Shown: piece after piece, positions 16,506 through 26,200 of the stretch
Layout of the letters: each line of letters begins with the position of its first letter
Position numbering within the stretch: the first letter of the stretch is position 1
DNA from: Oscillospiraceae bacterium
GTDB lineage: Bacteria > Bacillota > Clostridia > Saccharofermentanales > Saccharofermentanaceae
Direction: 5' to 3'
NCBI GenBank assembly: GCA_902787975.1
Contig: CADAIP010000009.1
Location: 1-64,000, forward strand
Length of the DNA stretch: 64,000 nucleotides
The notes under the pieces: model-generated
What the model saw: the letters and a program-made list of their open reading frames with translations, nothing else
Told to the model about the DNA's origin: nothing
Databases searched by the model: none
Program-made: the position numbers and the translations under genes

Positions 16506-17633
16506 TTAAGCCTCCTTAAATCTCTCGTGGATGATGGCTCCGTCCTGTGTGAGAAGGCAGCCCTTCATGATCTCATCAGACAGGTTGACTTCGAATTCCT
16601 TGGACTCCTTGTTGTAGAAGTGTGTAAGGAATGCGGAGATGTTGCCTGAGAGCATCTTTGATGCATCCCACGGTACCTGACGCTGGAGTTCGTCACCGGG
16701 GAGGATGATTACACCGTTATCGGTGATGACTTCCTTCTTGGGATCTGAACCTTCTACGTTACCGCCTGTGGAAACAGCCATGTCAACGATTATGCTGCCG
16801 GCCTGCATACGGTCGATAACGTTCTTTTCGATGAGTACGGGAGCCTTGCGGCCGAAGACCTTAGCGGTCGTGATTACGATATTTGCTTTCTCGCAGACCT
16901 TAGCCTGAGCTTCCTTCTGCTTTGCGATCTGCTCGGGTGTGAGCTCTTTTGCGTAACCCTGATCAGTCTGGCCCATCTCGCCCAGATCGATCTTAACGAA
17001 GTTAGCGCCCAATGACTTAACCTGCTCTTCAACGACCGGTCTTGTATCAAAAGCGTCAACACGTGCGCCGAGTCTCTTTGCCGTTGCGATGGCCTGGAGA
17101 CCAGCAACGCCTACGCCGATAACGAATACTCTGGCGGGATTGATAGTTCCTGCAGGAGTAACCATCATCGGAAGTATCTTGGGCATGCGTGCTGCAGCAT
17201 TGAGAACTGCAACATAGCCTGCGAGTGATGTCTGTGAAGACTGAACGTCCATCTTCTGTGCGAGTGTCGTTCTGGGGATCATCTCCAGAGATACTGCCTG
17301 AATGTTGTTCTTTGCAAATCCGTTAAGGAGATCCTTCTCGTTGAAGGGGTCGAGGAAGCTGATGTGAACCGTATCGGGATTCATTCCGTCAGCTGAATCA
17401 GGCTTGAGGATTCTGACAACAATCTCAGCATCCTTGAGACCGTCTTTTTCTTTCTTGACGATCTTGGCGCCGGCCTGTTCGTAATCCGCATCTTCAAAGC
17501 CGCTCTTGAGACCTGCTCCGCTTACAACCGTGAACTCAAAGCCCATACCTGTGAGCTTCTTGATGTCATCCGGGATAAGAGCAACACGTGTCTCGGCAGG
17601 CAGGCTTTCCTTGCATACCAGAACTTTCTTCAT
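16506..17633 (-). CDS. pntAA: NAD(P) transhydrogenase subunit alpha, NAD-binding part (alpha-1)
   Basis: A 375-residue soluble subunit (dI) that binds NAD(H). It has the alanine-dehydrogenase-like two-domain fold, with the Rossmann motif GVGVAGLQAIATAKRLGA and the mobile-loop region following GANFVKIDL. AGAGG on the minus strand at 17641-17645 supports the ATG at 17633; an in-frame start at 17702 would add 23 residues overlapping the neighbouring terminator region. It is the first gene of the pnt operon. Confidence 0.96.
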   Translation of the reverse strand: MKKVLVCKESLPAETRVALIPDDIKKLTGMGFEFTVVSGAGLKSGFEDADYEQAGAKIVKKEKDGLKDAEIVVRILKPDSADGMNPDTVHISFLDPFNEKDLLNGFAKNNIQAVSLEMIPRTTLAQKMDVQSSQTSLAGYVAVLNAAARMPKILPMMVTPAGTINPARVFVIGVGVAGLQAIATAKRLGARVDAFDTRPVVEEQVKSLGANFVKIDLGEMGQTDQGYAKELTPEQIAKQKEAQAKVCEKANIVITTAKVFGRKAPVLIEKNVIDRMQAGSIIVDMAVSTGGNVEGSDPKKEVITDNGVIILPGDELQRQVPWDASKMLSGNISAFLTHFYNKESKEFEVNLSDEIMKGCLLTQDGAIIHERFKEA

Positions 17634-17700
17634 GTGCACACCTCTTTTGACTTGGATTCTGTTCAGAAAAAACTGAACATAAGCCTTTAAAGTATAAAAC

Positions 17701-17731
17701 AAAGCCCTACCGAATTAAAGGGCAGGGCTTT
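17701..17731 (-). terminator. Intrinsic terminator
   Basis: An 8-bp stem AAAGCCCT/AGGGCTTT followed on the minus strand by GTTTTA. It lies after the stop at 17763 and just upstream of the pnt operon, so it separates two units on the same strand. Confidence 0.6.
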
Positions 17732-17762
17732 TAGTCAATTAAAATATTATTTAAAAGAGAAT

Positions 17763-19247
17763 TTAGTCGAAATACTCATCCCAGAGGTCTTGTACACCAT
17801 CGCTAATGTCCTCGACGAGATGCTTGAATTCGCGGTTTTCCATTCTCGTGATATCCGTGAAACCGCCCGGTACAGAAGGTGCCGGATCTTTTCTGTCGAT
17901 AGTTACCGTCAGCTCAAGAGACTTTACGTTAGGAATGGCATTTCCGTCGGATTTGATGTTCGTAAGAACGAAGATATACTTGTCACCCTTCTGTGTAAGA
18001 GTTCCTTTTATGGAGTACTTTTCGTCCCATTTATTCTTATATTCGAGCTCGAAATCAGAAGTCTTCTTGTCCCATTCAATGGTGATCTTCTGCTTGTCTT
18101 CTTTGCTTCCGCTGCTGCCGGAGTCTCTTTTATGGGAGATCTCGATTTCAGACTCATAAAGCCTGGAGCTGCTTTCCTTAACGGAATAAACGATGGAGTA
18201 AGACTCATTGTGGCGCTTGTCCTTTGCAGTAATGCTCATTTCTTTTGAAGTTGAGACATTCTTGCCGAGAACGATGGAGACATCCATTTCATCATTGTCG
18301 ACCTCGTATTCACAGTCGACCTGGGCAATTCTTCTGCCTGAGCTTGTGATGTAGAAATCCAGAGTAATATTGATGTCTTCTTCACTAAGTGTGTCGATGT
18401 TATCCAGGATCTCATCGAGACTGTCATAGAACTCGTCGATGATCTCATCAGGTTCTTCGCTGTAAGAACCGTTTGCAGCAACACGGTTTATGAGCTTCTC
18501 GAGATCCTTGTCTTCCATTGCATACTCAACAACATCCGTGATAGCGAGTGCGAGTGCATCCTGGTCGATCGAAAGCGAGATCACCGTGCAGGGGATCTTC
18601 TCACCGCCTACTGTGATCGTCTTGGAAGATCTGCCGACTTCAGCATATTTAACGAGCTTCTCAACGATGAGCTTTCTGTATTTCGCGCTCATGTTGTCAA
18701 TGTCGCGCTCAAGGTTCTTGTTGTTTTTGGCTGTATCCTTAAGGTTCAGGAAATAATCGAACTGCTCTTCGGAAAGCGAATAATCAGTCTCTTCATCAGG
18801 ATCGAAAATGGAACCCGGGAGGTTCTTCTCGAGATTCTTGTAGTTTATGCCGTAAGCTCCGTCAACGAGCTCGGGGCAGGTGAAAGCAAATTTGTCTTCG
18901 TTGTAAAGGACTCTTGCCTGAAGCACCTTTTCATCGTCTTCGGCTACCGTCATCTCATATCCGCCTTTTAAGCTGTTCAGATCAGTGTAGAGCTTGGCTT
19001 CAACGGTAACATCGTCTTTGGCAAACTTATCGAGATTTGCCGATACCGCAATAGATCCGCCATTTGCAACATCGTCAGCGACATCGAAAACTTCGATCCT
19101 CTTCGCATCAGAGATCGTGTTGACCAGACCTCTTACGATAAGTGCGCTGGGTCTGTTGGCAAGTACGATGGTAACAACGATCAATGCTACAAGTGCGGCT
19201 GCTCCGGCTGATCCGCCGATGATAAGAACCCTCTTTTTCTTATCCAT
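17763..19247 (-). CDS. Uncharacterised membrane-anchored protein
   Basis: A 494-residue protein I do not recognise. One N-terminal membrane segment (about residues 8-30) anchors a large hydrophilic extracytoplasmic domain rich in Asp, Glu, Ser and Lys. That domain appears to contain beta-strand-rich halves (for example SYSIVYSVKESSSRLYESEI), like carrier-type or LolA-like lipoproteins. AGGAGGG supports the start. It is flanked by its own terminator and a divergent promoter, so it is probably transcribed alone. An envelope function is likely but no specific role can be given. Confidence 0.7.
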   Translation of the reverse strand: MDKKKRVLIIGGSAGAAALVALIVVTIVLANRPSALIVRGLVNTISDAKRIEVFDVADDVANGGSIAVSANLDKFAKDDVTVEAKLYTDLNSLKGGYEMTVAEDDEKVLQARVLYNEDKFAFTCPELVDGAYGINYKNLEKNLPGSIFDPDEETDYSLSEEQFDYFLNLKDTAKNNKNLERDIDNMSAKYRKLIVEKLVKYAEVGRSSKTITVGGEKIPCTVISLSIDQDALALAITDVVEYAMEDKDLEKLINRVAANGSYSEEPDEIIDEFYDSLDEILDNIDTLSEEDINITLDFYITSSGRRIAQVDCEYEVDNDEMDVSIVLGKNVSTSKEMSITAKDKRHNESYSIVYSVKESSSRLYESEIEISHKRDSGSSGSKEDKQKITIEWDKKTSDFELEYKNKWDEKYSIKGTLTQKGDKYIFVLTNIKSDGNAIPNVKSLELTVTIDRKDPAPSVPGGFTDITRMENREFKHLVEDISDGVQDLWDEYFD

Positions 19248-19358
19248 TACGAGTCCCTCCTGATAAACAAATGTAAAAAAAGTATAACACGATATCGGTC
19301 ATCTTGCTTAAAACGTGGTCAAAACAGGCTTTCTGTCCTCATGTCAAAACTCTGTAAC

Positions 19359-19387
19359 TTGAAATCAAATGACTACAGATTTATTAT
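19359..19387 (+). promoter_or_regulatory. Promoter of CAP-domain gene
   Basis: TTGAAA (19359-19364), 17-base spacer, TATTAT (19382-19387). Transcription would start near 19394, giving a leader of about 69 bases that is almost wholly structured. Confidence 0.65.
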
Positions 19388-19402
19388 TTATTAAGAGGTA
19401 AA

Positions 19403-19451
19403 GGGCATTCTTCGGAAGGGCAGGCTCGGGTCCGGGCCTGGAAGGAAGCCC
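19403..19451 (+). promoter_or_regulatory. Structured 5' leader hairpin
   Basis: Outer arms GGGCATTCTTC (19403-19413) and GAAGGAAGCCC (19441-19451) and inner arms AGGCTCG/CGGGCCT (19422-19428, 19433-19439) form one elongated hairpin with an internal bulge. The best purine-rich Shine-Dalgarno match (AAGGAAG) lies in its 3' arm, so translation of the next gene could be limited by folding. Confidence 0.5.
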
Positions 19452-19462
19452 AGAGAAGTGTT

Positions 19463-20830
19463 ATGACCGGAAAAAGTAGAGAACGTGATATTAAGACACG
19501 GTACGAGTTCCTTATTGCGGGAATCGTAGTCGCTGTATTATGCATACTGGCTTTCGTAGCATTCAAGATTACGGGCTATCTGAACGGAGCAAATGCTTCG
19601 GACTCAGGTGAGACCACGATTGAAGCTAGCGACGGAACGGTTCTTATCGAAGTTGCCATCAGAGAGACAACCAATCCCGAAGAGACTGTTGAAGAGACTG
19701 AGGAGACAGAGCCTGAAGAAGAGCCTGTTGAAGAGATAATCAACGAACATGACGATATCCGTATCTTCACCGCCACCACACCCGGAGAGAACTACTACAA
19801 GTCCAAGGAAGGCAGACTTAAGCTTTACGCTGATCCCAATGAGACAGACGAGGACAGACCTTCTCTCATGGAAGAAGCAGCTTTTGAGGTGCTCGGTTTC
19901 TCCAGAGACGGATGGGCTGCAATCTCATATGGCGGTCAGAGGTATTACGTTAAGAGTGCCGAGATAATCCCTGCTGATGCTCCCGAAGATTGGGAAGAGA
20001 GACACAAGGAAGCCGTAGACTCTCAGGGAATAAGATTCTTTGCTCCTGTTACAGGCAATATCGAATATGTAGTTACCATGAACACAAAGGCTTTCAGCCT
20101 TCCTGACATCATGAGCAGCGGCCTTTCGGTTGACCTCAAAGCTGGCGAAAGAGTAATCGTCGTAGCCACTGACGGCGAATGGTATAAGATTATCTACATG
20201 AACGCTGAGTATTACGTGCTCAGCTATCTGCAGCCCAGAGAAGATTATGTTGAAGAGCATCCTGAAGAAGAAATTATCGACAATACGGGTTATGCTCCTG
20301 CCGGATCTGCCGAAGCTGCTGCAAGTGCATCTTCATCAGGCGCTTCTGATACAGCAAATTCCGGTGGAACGACTTCTGATGGAGATACAGGTTCAGGTTC
20401 ATCTGATGATTCAGGATCATCCGGTGGTGATTCAGGTTATTCAGCAGGATATGGTTCAGCCGTTTACGAACTTTTGGATTATGTTAATTCTGAAAGAGAA
20501 GCTGCCGGTCTTGAACCTCTTACTTGGAGCGGCGAACTTGAGAATTGTGCATGCATCCGTGCTGCAGAGCTCCCGCTTCTGACGAATGACCAGAATGCCA
20601 ACCACCAGAGACCTGACGGTTCTCCTTGGTATACTGTAAACGAGGGTGCTATGTGGGCTGAGAATATTGCTTACGGACAGCGTTCTGCTTCACAAGTCCA
20701 CTATGATTGGGTAGGATCTACCGGACATTATAATAACATGATGAATCCTGAATACAGAACATTCGGTGCCGCTCTGTATACCACAGATGACGGATACGGT
20801 TACTATTGGATTGAGGAATTCGGATACTAA
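19463..20830 (+). CDS. Membrane-anchored CAP-domain protein
   Basis: A 455-residue extracytoplasmic protein. A membrane segment near residues 17-37 is followed by a Glu/Thr-rich stretch, then two regions that look like SH3-type domains (about 90-175 and 185-265). A Ser/Gly/Asp-rich linker (280-330) leads to a C-terminal CAP (SCP/PR-1) domain beginning LLDYVNSEREAAGLEPL. The SH3-like parts may bind peptidoglycan. CAP proteins in bacteria are mostly of unknown biochemical role. Only a weak Shine-Dalgarno site precedes the ATG, and a hairpin occupies the leader. Confidence 0.83.
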   Translation: MTGKSRERDIKTRYEFLIAGIVVAVLCILAFVAFKITGYLNGANASDSGETTIEASDGTVLIEVAIRETTNPEETVEETEETEPEEEPVEEIINEHDDIRIFTATTPGENYYKSKEGRLKLYADPNETDEDRPSLMEEAAFEVLGFSRDGWAAISYGGQRYYVKSAEIIPADAPEDWEERHKEAVDSQGIRFFAPVTGNIEYVVTMNTKAFSLPDIMSSGLSVDLKAGERVIVVATDGEWYKIIYMNAEYYVLSYLQPREDYVEEHPEEEIIDNTGYAPAGSAEAAASASSSGASDTANSGGTTSDGDTGSGSSDDSGSSGGDSGYSAGYGSAVYELLDYVNSEREAAGLEPLTWSGELENCACIRAAELPLLTNDQNANHQRPDGSPWYTVNEGAMWAENIAYGQRSASQVHYDWVGSTGHYNNMMNPEYRTFGAALYTTDDGYGYYWIEEFGY

Positions 20831-20874
20831 TTCCGGGAAAACAAATTGAGTTTTATAAGGACCTGGTCGCAAGA

Positions 20875-21504
20875 TCAGGTCTTTTCTTCTCCTGCGCCGA
20901 GAGCTCTGCCGGAGAGGAGGTCTCTCCAATGCTTTCCTTCAAGCTCGTAGATCATGGAGACAGCAGCGCTGATCTCGTCTTCCGTGCCGTCTGAATCAAC
21001 GAAAGCAAGGAGACCCGCGATCTGGATCATGTCAGCTTCGATGGACTTTAGGAAGTCGCCCGGTGTAGTAATGATGCCGCCGTACTGGCTGTATGAGAAA
21101 TCGACTGCGGCAAGAGGGTAGATGAAGCTCTCGCACTGGTCATCCAATACCTGCGGAAGGACCTGGATGAGTGCTGATGATACATCTTCCGGGAGGCTCG
21201 CGATGAGATCCCATGTGAGGTCGATCTCAAATTCGGCATCGTTCTTTATGTATTCGAGAAGGTCGCCGTGCATTGCGAACTGTCTTATGAAATCCTGTTC
21301 AACCGGATCGAAAATGCCGTCTGCACATGCGACACTCAGGAGGACGCCCTGAAGGATCATGTCGAACTGGGCAAGCGTAAGTTCGGCATCGTAATCGCTG
21401 CCGGTGACATTCTGGAAGACTTTGTCCATCGCCCTGATGGTTTCTTCAGCATGGTCGTATGCCTGGGCCGCTTTATCCAATATGTCCTGTCTGTCGTATT
21501 CCAT
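20875..21504 (-). CDS. TerB-like helical protein of unknown function
   Basis: A 209-residue, soluble, mostly helical, acidic protein. Two segments, VACADGIFDPVEQDFI and FVDSDGTEDEI, resemble the ADG...E repeats of TerB-type (tellurite-resistance) domains, which may bind metal. The match is by eye and weak. AGAGG lies before the ATG. It is divergent from the next gene, with about 130 bases between starts, and convergent with the CAP-domain gene. No operon partner. Confidence 0.55.
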   Translation of the reverse strand: MEYDRQDILDKAAQAYDHAEETIRAMDKVFQNVTGSDYDAELTLAQFDMILQGVLLSVACADGIFDPVEQDFIRQFAMHGDLLEYIKNDAEFEIDLTWDLIASLPEDVSSALIQVLPQVLDDQCESFIYPLAAVDFSYSQYGGIITTPGDFLKSIEADMIQIAGLLAFVDSDGTEDEISAAVSMIYELEGKHWRDLLSGRALGAGEEKT

Positions 21505-21635
21505 AAGATGCCTCTTTTTGGTTTATGGGGTTATTCTATTACTTACGGTCAGGATATGCAAAAAAGGAAAGTGTACACCTGATGTGCTATAATTCCTTGT
21601 TAGAAATAATAAATATGAGGGAGCTTGAACTAAGT

Positions 21636-23105
21636 ATGGCACTTTTCGGCAAGAAAAAGAAAGATGAAGAGAAGGGCGCAAAGCCCTCCGAAAATAAGCA
21701 AAGTAACAGTGTTACAGAGGAGATGAAGGTCATCCTCGAAGCCCGTGAGGAGGAGCAGAAGGAAAAGCTCGCCAGGGCAGAGGAAAGACAGCAGGCCCAG
21801 GAGGAACAGGCTAAGCAGGAAGGCTTCCTTGAAGAGCAGTCCAAGCAGGCAGCCAAGAAGATCCTTGAGGGTGACGGCATTCCTGATGGCATGACATTCT
21901 TCGTTGTTTGTGACGAGATACCTTTGAGCGCTGAACCTGAGACTGAAGGAAATATCATTGTCCGCGGTACCATCAGAGGTACCCTCAAGGCAGGCGCGGA
22001 AGTATTCCTTTATCAGGGAAGAGGCGAAAAGTTTACCGTTAAGGTCGAGAAGATCAGAAACGAGAACAGGGAATTCGTTGACGAGATCTCCTACGACAGA
22101 GCTGAGATTGAAATCACAAGAGGCGACATCCCGCTTCCGGAAAATCCGGACGAGAACGCTTCAAGCGCTGTACAGAGATTTGCTGTCCTTACAGACGGCA
22201 AGGGCATTGAAGACATGAAGGATCCTTCCTGCAAGGGAATGGCTAATGCAGGCAATCCGAGAACTACAGCAATGCTCTGTGAGTACGGCAAGTTCGGCAA
22301 GGACCCTGTTTTCTTCGGCACTGTAATGGATTCACTCATGACATCCGAGTTCGTTACTATCGCAAAGATCTCTCCCGCACAGAACGGCAAGAGCGCCATC
22401 GGTTTTGTCGGCATCACCACGAAGCAGGATCCGAATTCCTCTTACCTTCCAGTTTTCACATCACAGGCACTCGCACAGAGAGCACTTAAGAACGGTTTTG
22501 GTAAGCAGGGCGGTCCCGATAAGCGCCTTTGCCTGAGCTTTGCGCAGACGGCAGCTATCTCAAGAGACAACCACCATCAGGGATTCCTGGTCAATCCGGG
22601 CGGACCTGTTACCATCACGATCCACAAGGAACTTGTAGACAAGATGGTAGGCACAACGATCTTCAAGGAAAGATTCGGCGAAGGTGCAGGCGACAACGCT
22701 TCACTTGCTTTGGGCGGCACGGGCAACAGAGACCTTGATAACTTCATCGGAAACGGCGGTCCCAACATGCCGGGCATCCAGAAGGTCATCGTATCTAACC
22801 CTTCTGACACACCTGAGTTTGCCGTTATCGAGAACGCAGTAAAATCTTACTGTGGAAAGCACTCTGACATCGTCAAGGTATTGATCCTCGTATCAACACC
22901 TGCGAACAACCGTAAAGACAGATCTTATCTGTGCATCATGGACTGCCCGGATGAGACATTTGAGACAGAATGCAAGGGGCTCGCTGAAGCGATCAAACCT
23001 TTCCTTAAGGGAATCAGAAGGATCCAGTTCCAGCAGTTCTCCAAGATCAACAAGGAGAAGTTCCCGAGCAAGGTAACATGGCTTTATTCGAAGCTCCCGC
23101 AATAA
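21636..23105 (+). CDS. SseB-like protein with EF-Tu domain-2-like insert
   Basis: About 489 residues. A charged Lys/Glu/Gln coiled coil (1-75) is followed by a small beta-barrel that resembles translation-factor domain 2 (GTIRGTLKAGAEVFLYQGRG, then KVEKI). Two C-terminal parts follow that look like SseB and SseB_C domains (about 235-340 and 380-489). No membrane segment. The ATG at 21636 has GAGGGAG 12 bases upstream; in-frame starts at 21615 and 21525 are possible. SseB-type domains often occur in secretion or enhanced-serine-sensitivity proteins. The combination has no clear function. Confidence 0.65.
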   Translation: MALFGKKKKDEEKGAKPSENKQSNSVTEEMKVILEAREEEQKEKLARAEERQQAQEEQAKQEGFLEEQSKQAAKKILEGDGIPDGMTFFVVCDEIPLSAEPETEGNIIVRGTIRGTLKAGAEVFLYQGRGEKFTVKVEKIRNENREFVDEISYDRAEIEITRGDIPLPENPDENASSAVQRFAVLTDGKGIEDMKDPSCKGMANAGNPRTTAMLCEYGKFGKDPVFFGTVMDSLMTSEFVTIAKISPAQNGKSAIGFVGITTKQDPNSSYLPVFTSQALAQRALKNGFGKQGGPDKRLCLSFAQTAAISRDNHHQGFLVNPGGPVTITIHKELVDKMVGTTIFKERFGEGAGDNASLALGGTGNRDLDNFIGNGGPNMPGIQKVIVSNPSDTPEFAVIENAVKSYCGKHSDIVKVLILVSTPANNRKDRSYLCIMDCPDETFETECKGLAEAIKPFLKGIRRIQFQQFSKINKEKFPSKVTWLYSKLPQ

Positions 23106-23181
23106 GGGGCGGGATGCTTCGGTAAATATATAAGTAATGTAGGCATTTCGAAAATTTAAAGGAATAAGGGTTTTCGCGTGC

Positions 23182-23229
23182 GTGAATTATTTAACCTTCC
23201 GAATTACTCGGAATTTCCCAATAATTCAC
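23182..23229. promoter_or_regulatory. Nested inverted repeat upstream of ABC transporter gene
   Basis: Perfect outer arms GTGAATTATT (23182-23191) and AATAATTCAC (23220-23229) surround inner arms TTCCGA and TCGGAA. It ends about 33 bases before a TAGAAT -10-like hexamer (23263-23268), a position suited to a regulator-binding site. Confidence 0.6.
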
Positions 23230-23277
23230 ATAATTCGTAAAGATTATTCATTGTACGCGTGATAGAATTGCGTTGCT

Positions 23278-26200
23278 ATGCTTCAAATAAGGGATATACG
23301 TAAAGAATACAAAACCGGCAGTCTCGTTCAGAAGGCACTTGACGGAGTTTCCCTGAATCTCAGGGATAATGAGTTTGTTGCGATTCTCGGACCTTCGGGT
23401 TCAGGCAAGACGACACTGCTTAACATCATCGGAGGTCTCGACCGCTACGATTCGGGAGACCTCATTATCAACGGCGTTTCCACAAAGCGATATAAGGACA
23501 GGGACTGGGATTCTTACAGAAACCACACGATCGGTTTCGTATTCCAGAGCTATAACCTGATCCCTCACCAGACCGTTTTGTCAAATGTAGAGCTTGCGCT
23601 TACGATCTCCGGTATCTCCGGAAAAGAGCGTAAGAGAAGGGCTCTTGAGGCGCTGGACAAGGTCGGCCTCCGCGAGCAGGCTCACAAGAAGCCTAATCAG
23701 ATGTCGGGCGGTCAGATGCAGAGAGTTGCCATTGCGAGAGCTCTTGTAAATGACCCCAAGATCCTTCTTGCAGACGAGCCTACGGGTGCACTCGATACCG
23801 AGACGAGCATCCAGGTCATGGACCTTCTTAAAGAGGTCGCAAAAGACCGTCTGGTCGTCATGGTTACCCACAACCCTGAACTTGCTGAAGATTACGCAAC
23901 CAGGATCGTAAGGGTAAAGGACGGTAAGATAATCGACGACAGCGATGCTTTCAATCCTGAAGAGAATGCCGATACACCAAAGCCGGTTCATAAGAATCTC
24001 GGCAAAGCATCCATGAACTTCTTCACATCTCTGGCGCTGAGTTTTAATAACCTCTGGACGAAGAAGACAAGGACAATACTCGTAGCGTTTGCAGGATCTA
24101 TCGGCATCATCGGCATTGCCCTGATCTTATCCATGTCAAACGGCGTAAACACATATATCGGCAGGATCGAGTCGCAGACCCTGTCGCAATATCCGTTGTC
24201 TATAGAAAGTTCGTCGATATCTTTCATGTCGATGATGATGGTCTCGACTGAGACATGGGAACCGGCAGGAGAAGGCGAGATCATCGAAGTTCCTTCAGTA
24301 AGCCAGATCCTCTCGACAGTAAGGACCAATGACCTTATTTCCCTCAAGGAATATTTCGACAGCGGGAAAACCAATATCTACGAACTCACAAACGGTGTTG
24401 AGTATTCGTACGGCCTTACGCCCCAGATCTATTACTACGAAAAGGGAACGGGCAACTACAGGCAGGTAAACCCCAATAATGACTTTGCCTCAATGGGACT
24501 TACGTCTTCAAGCATTTTCTCTTCTGCTTACAGCATGAATGTATTTTATGAGCTGCCCGAGAATGAGTCACTCTACATCAACCAGTACGATATCAAGGCA
24601 GGCAGATGGCCTGAGAACTCACAGGAGGCAGTGCTCGTATTGTCAAATAACGGTGCGGTTACTGACTATATCGTCTATGCGTTCGGCTTAAGAGACACCG
24701 AAGAGCTTGACAGCATGATCCGTGATTTCAGCAACGGTATCGAAGTCGTATCAGATCAGGAAAACTACACATGGCACTATGAGGATTTCATGGGTGCCAC
24801 ATTCAAAGTCGTTCCTGCTTTTGAGTTCTATAAGTACGATGACAAGAACAAGATCTACACCGACATGAGAAACGACAAGGCATTCATGAAGGATCTTCTG
24901 AGTGATGCGCAGGATCTTAAGGTTGTCGGTATTGTTCAGCCGAAACCCGGTGAAGATATCTGGATGCTCGATTCGGGTATCTATTACGGCGAGAATCTCG
25001 TTGAGGAATTAAGAGATGCAGCCGATGATGCCGAAATCGTTCAGGCACAGCTTGCTGACCGTGAGGTAAATGTCCTTACGGGCGAGAGGTTCGATGAAGA
25101 AGAATCCGATTTCGATATGGGCGATCTTTTCGAGATTGATGAAGATGCAATCCAGGATGCATTCAAGTTCGACGAAGACAAACTTAACTTCGACGAAGAA
25201 GCATTAGGAGACATGAGCGGAATCGACTTATCAAGTGCTTTGGGAAGCGCAATGCCCAATCTTTCTGAAGATCAGATTTCCGATCTTTTAAGCGGCGTTG
25301 AGCTGAAGGTCAACAGTGATGCTTTGGGACAGGGACTTTCTGCAATCTATGCGGATTACCTGGACTATGCTTCTGCTAATCCTGCTACTGATTACGCCAA
25401 CCTTCCCGATGCTATTGCAAAGTACATAGCTTCACCTGAAGGAAGCGCAGTTATCAGAGAGCAGCTTGTAAAGATAATCAAGGAGAGCGGCGCGGAAAAC
25501 ATTGATAATAATGTAATTAATGCTGCAGTCCAGGCTATTACACAGGATTTCACACAGTATGCTTTCCAGAGAGCCATCGAAATGGGAATCAATCCCATCG
25601 AGATGGATCAGGATACAAGAGACCAGTTATTCCAGGAATACATTGAGACTGAAAGAGGACAGCAAGTAATCGATACACAGTCACAGATCATGATGAATGA
25701 AGTGATCGAGAATGTTGATATCACACCCGAGCAGGCACAGGAGATCTCCAAGGCGCTTCTTGATAATTACAGCAAGTATGCAACGGAGAATAATCTTCCC
25801 GATCCTAGCGCACTTGAAGCTTCTTTCAAGGAATATATGGATACAGACAGAGCAAAGAACATGATCACTTATGTTGTTGCTACTTCTTTTAATACTGATG
25901 AGATCATGTCGACCATCATGTCGAATATCTCAGGCATAACTTCACAGATGGCAGGACAGCTCGCATCAGGCATAGAGAGTGCGATCATGATGGTTGTCGA
26001 AAGACTTGCATCCAACATGACTACTGCCCTGCAGAATACTTTCGAGGATTTCGGAAGCGCGCTGACGGTCGACGAGGATGCTTTTGCTGCAGCCTTCAAG
26101 TTCAATATGGGTGAGAGCGAGCTCCAGTCGTTCATGAGCGAGATGATGGGCAACGGCACGTCTTCTGCCGAAGGCAACCTTGCCGCGTTCGGATATTGCG

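Noticed and set aside
19403..19462. SRP (4.5S-type) RNA, suggested by GGAAGGAAGC
   Set aside because: The flanking arms do not give the SRP helix 8 with its closing pairs and asymmetric loop. The segment is a short leader directly in front of an open reading frame.
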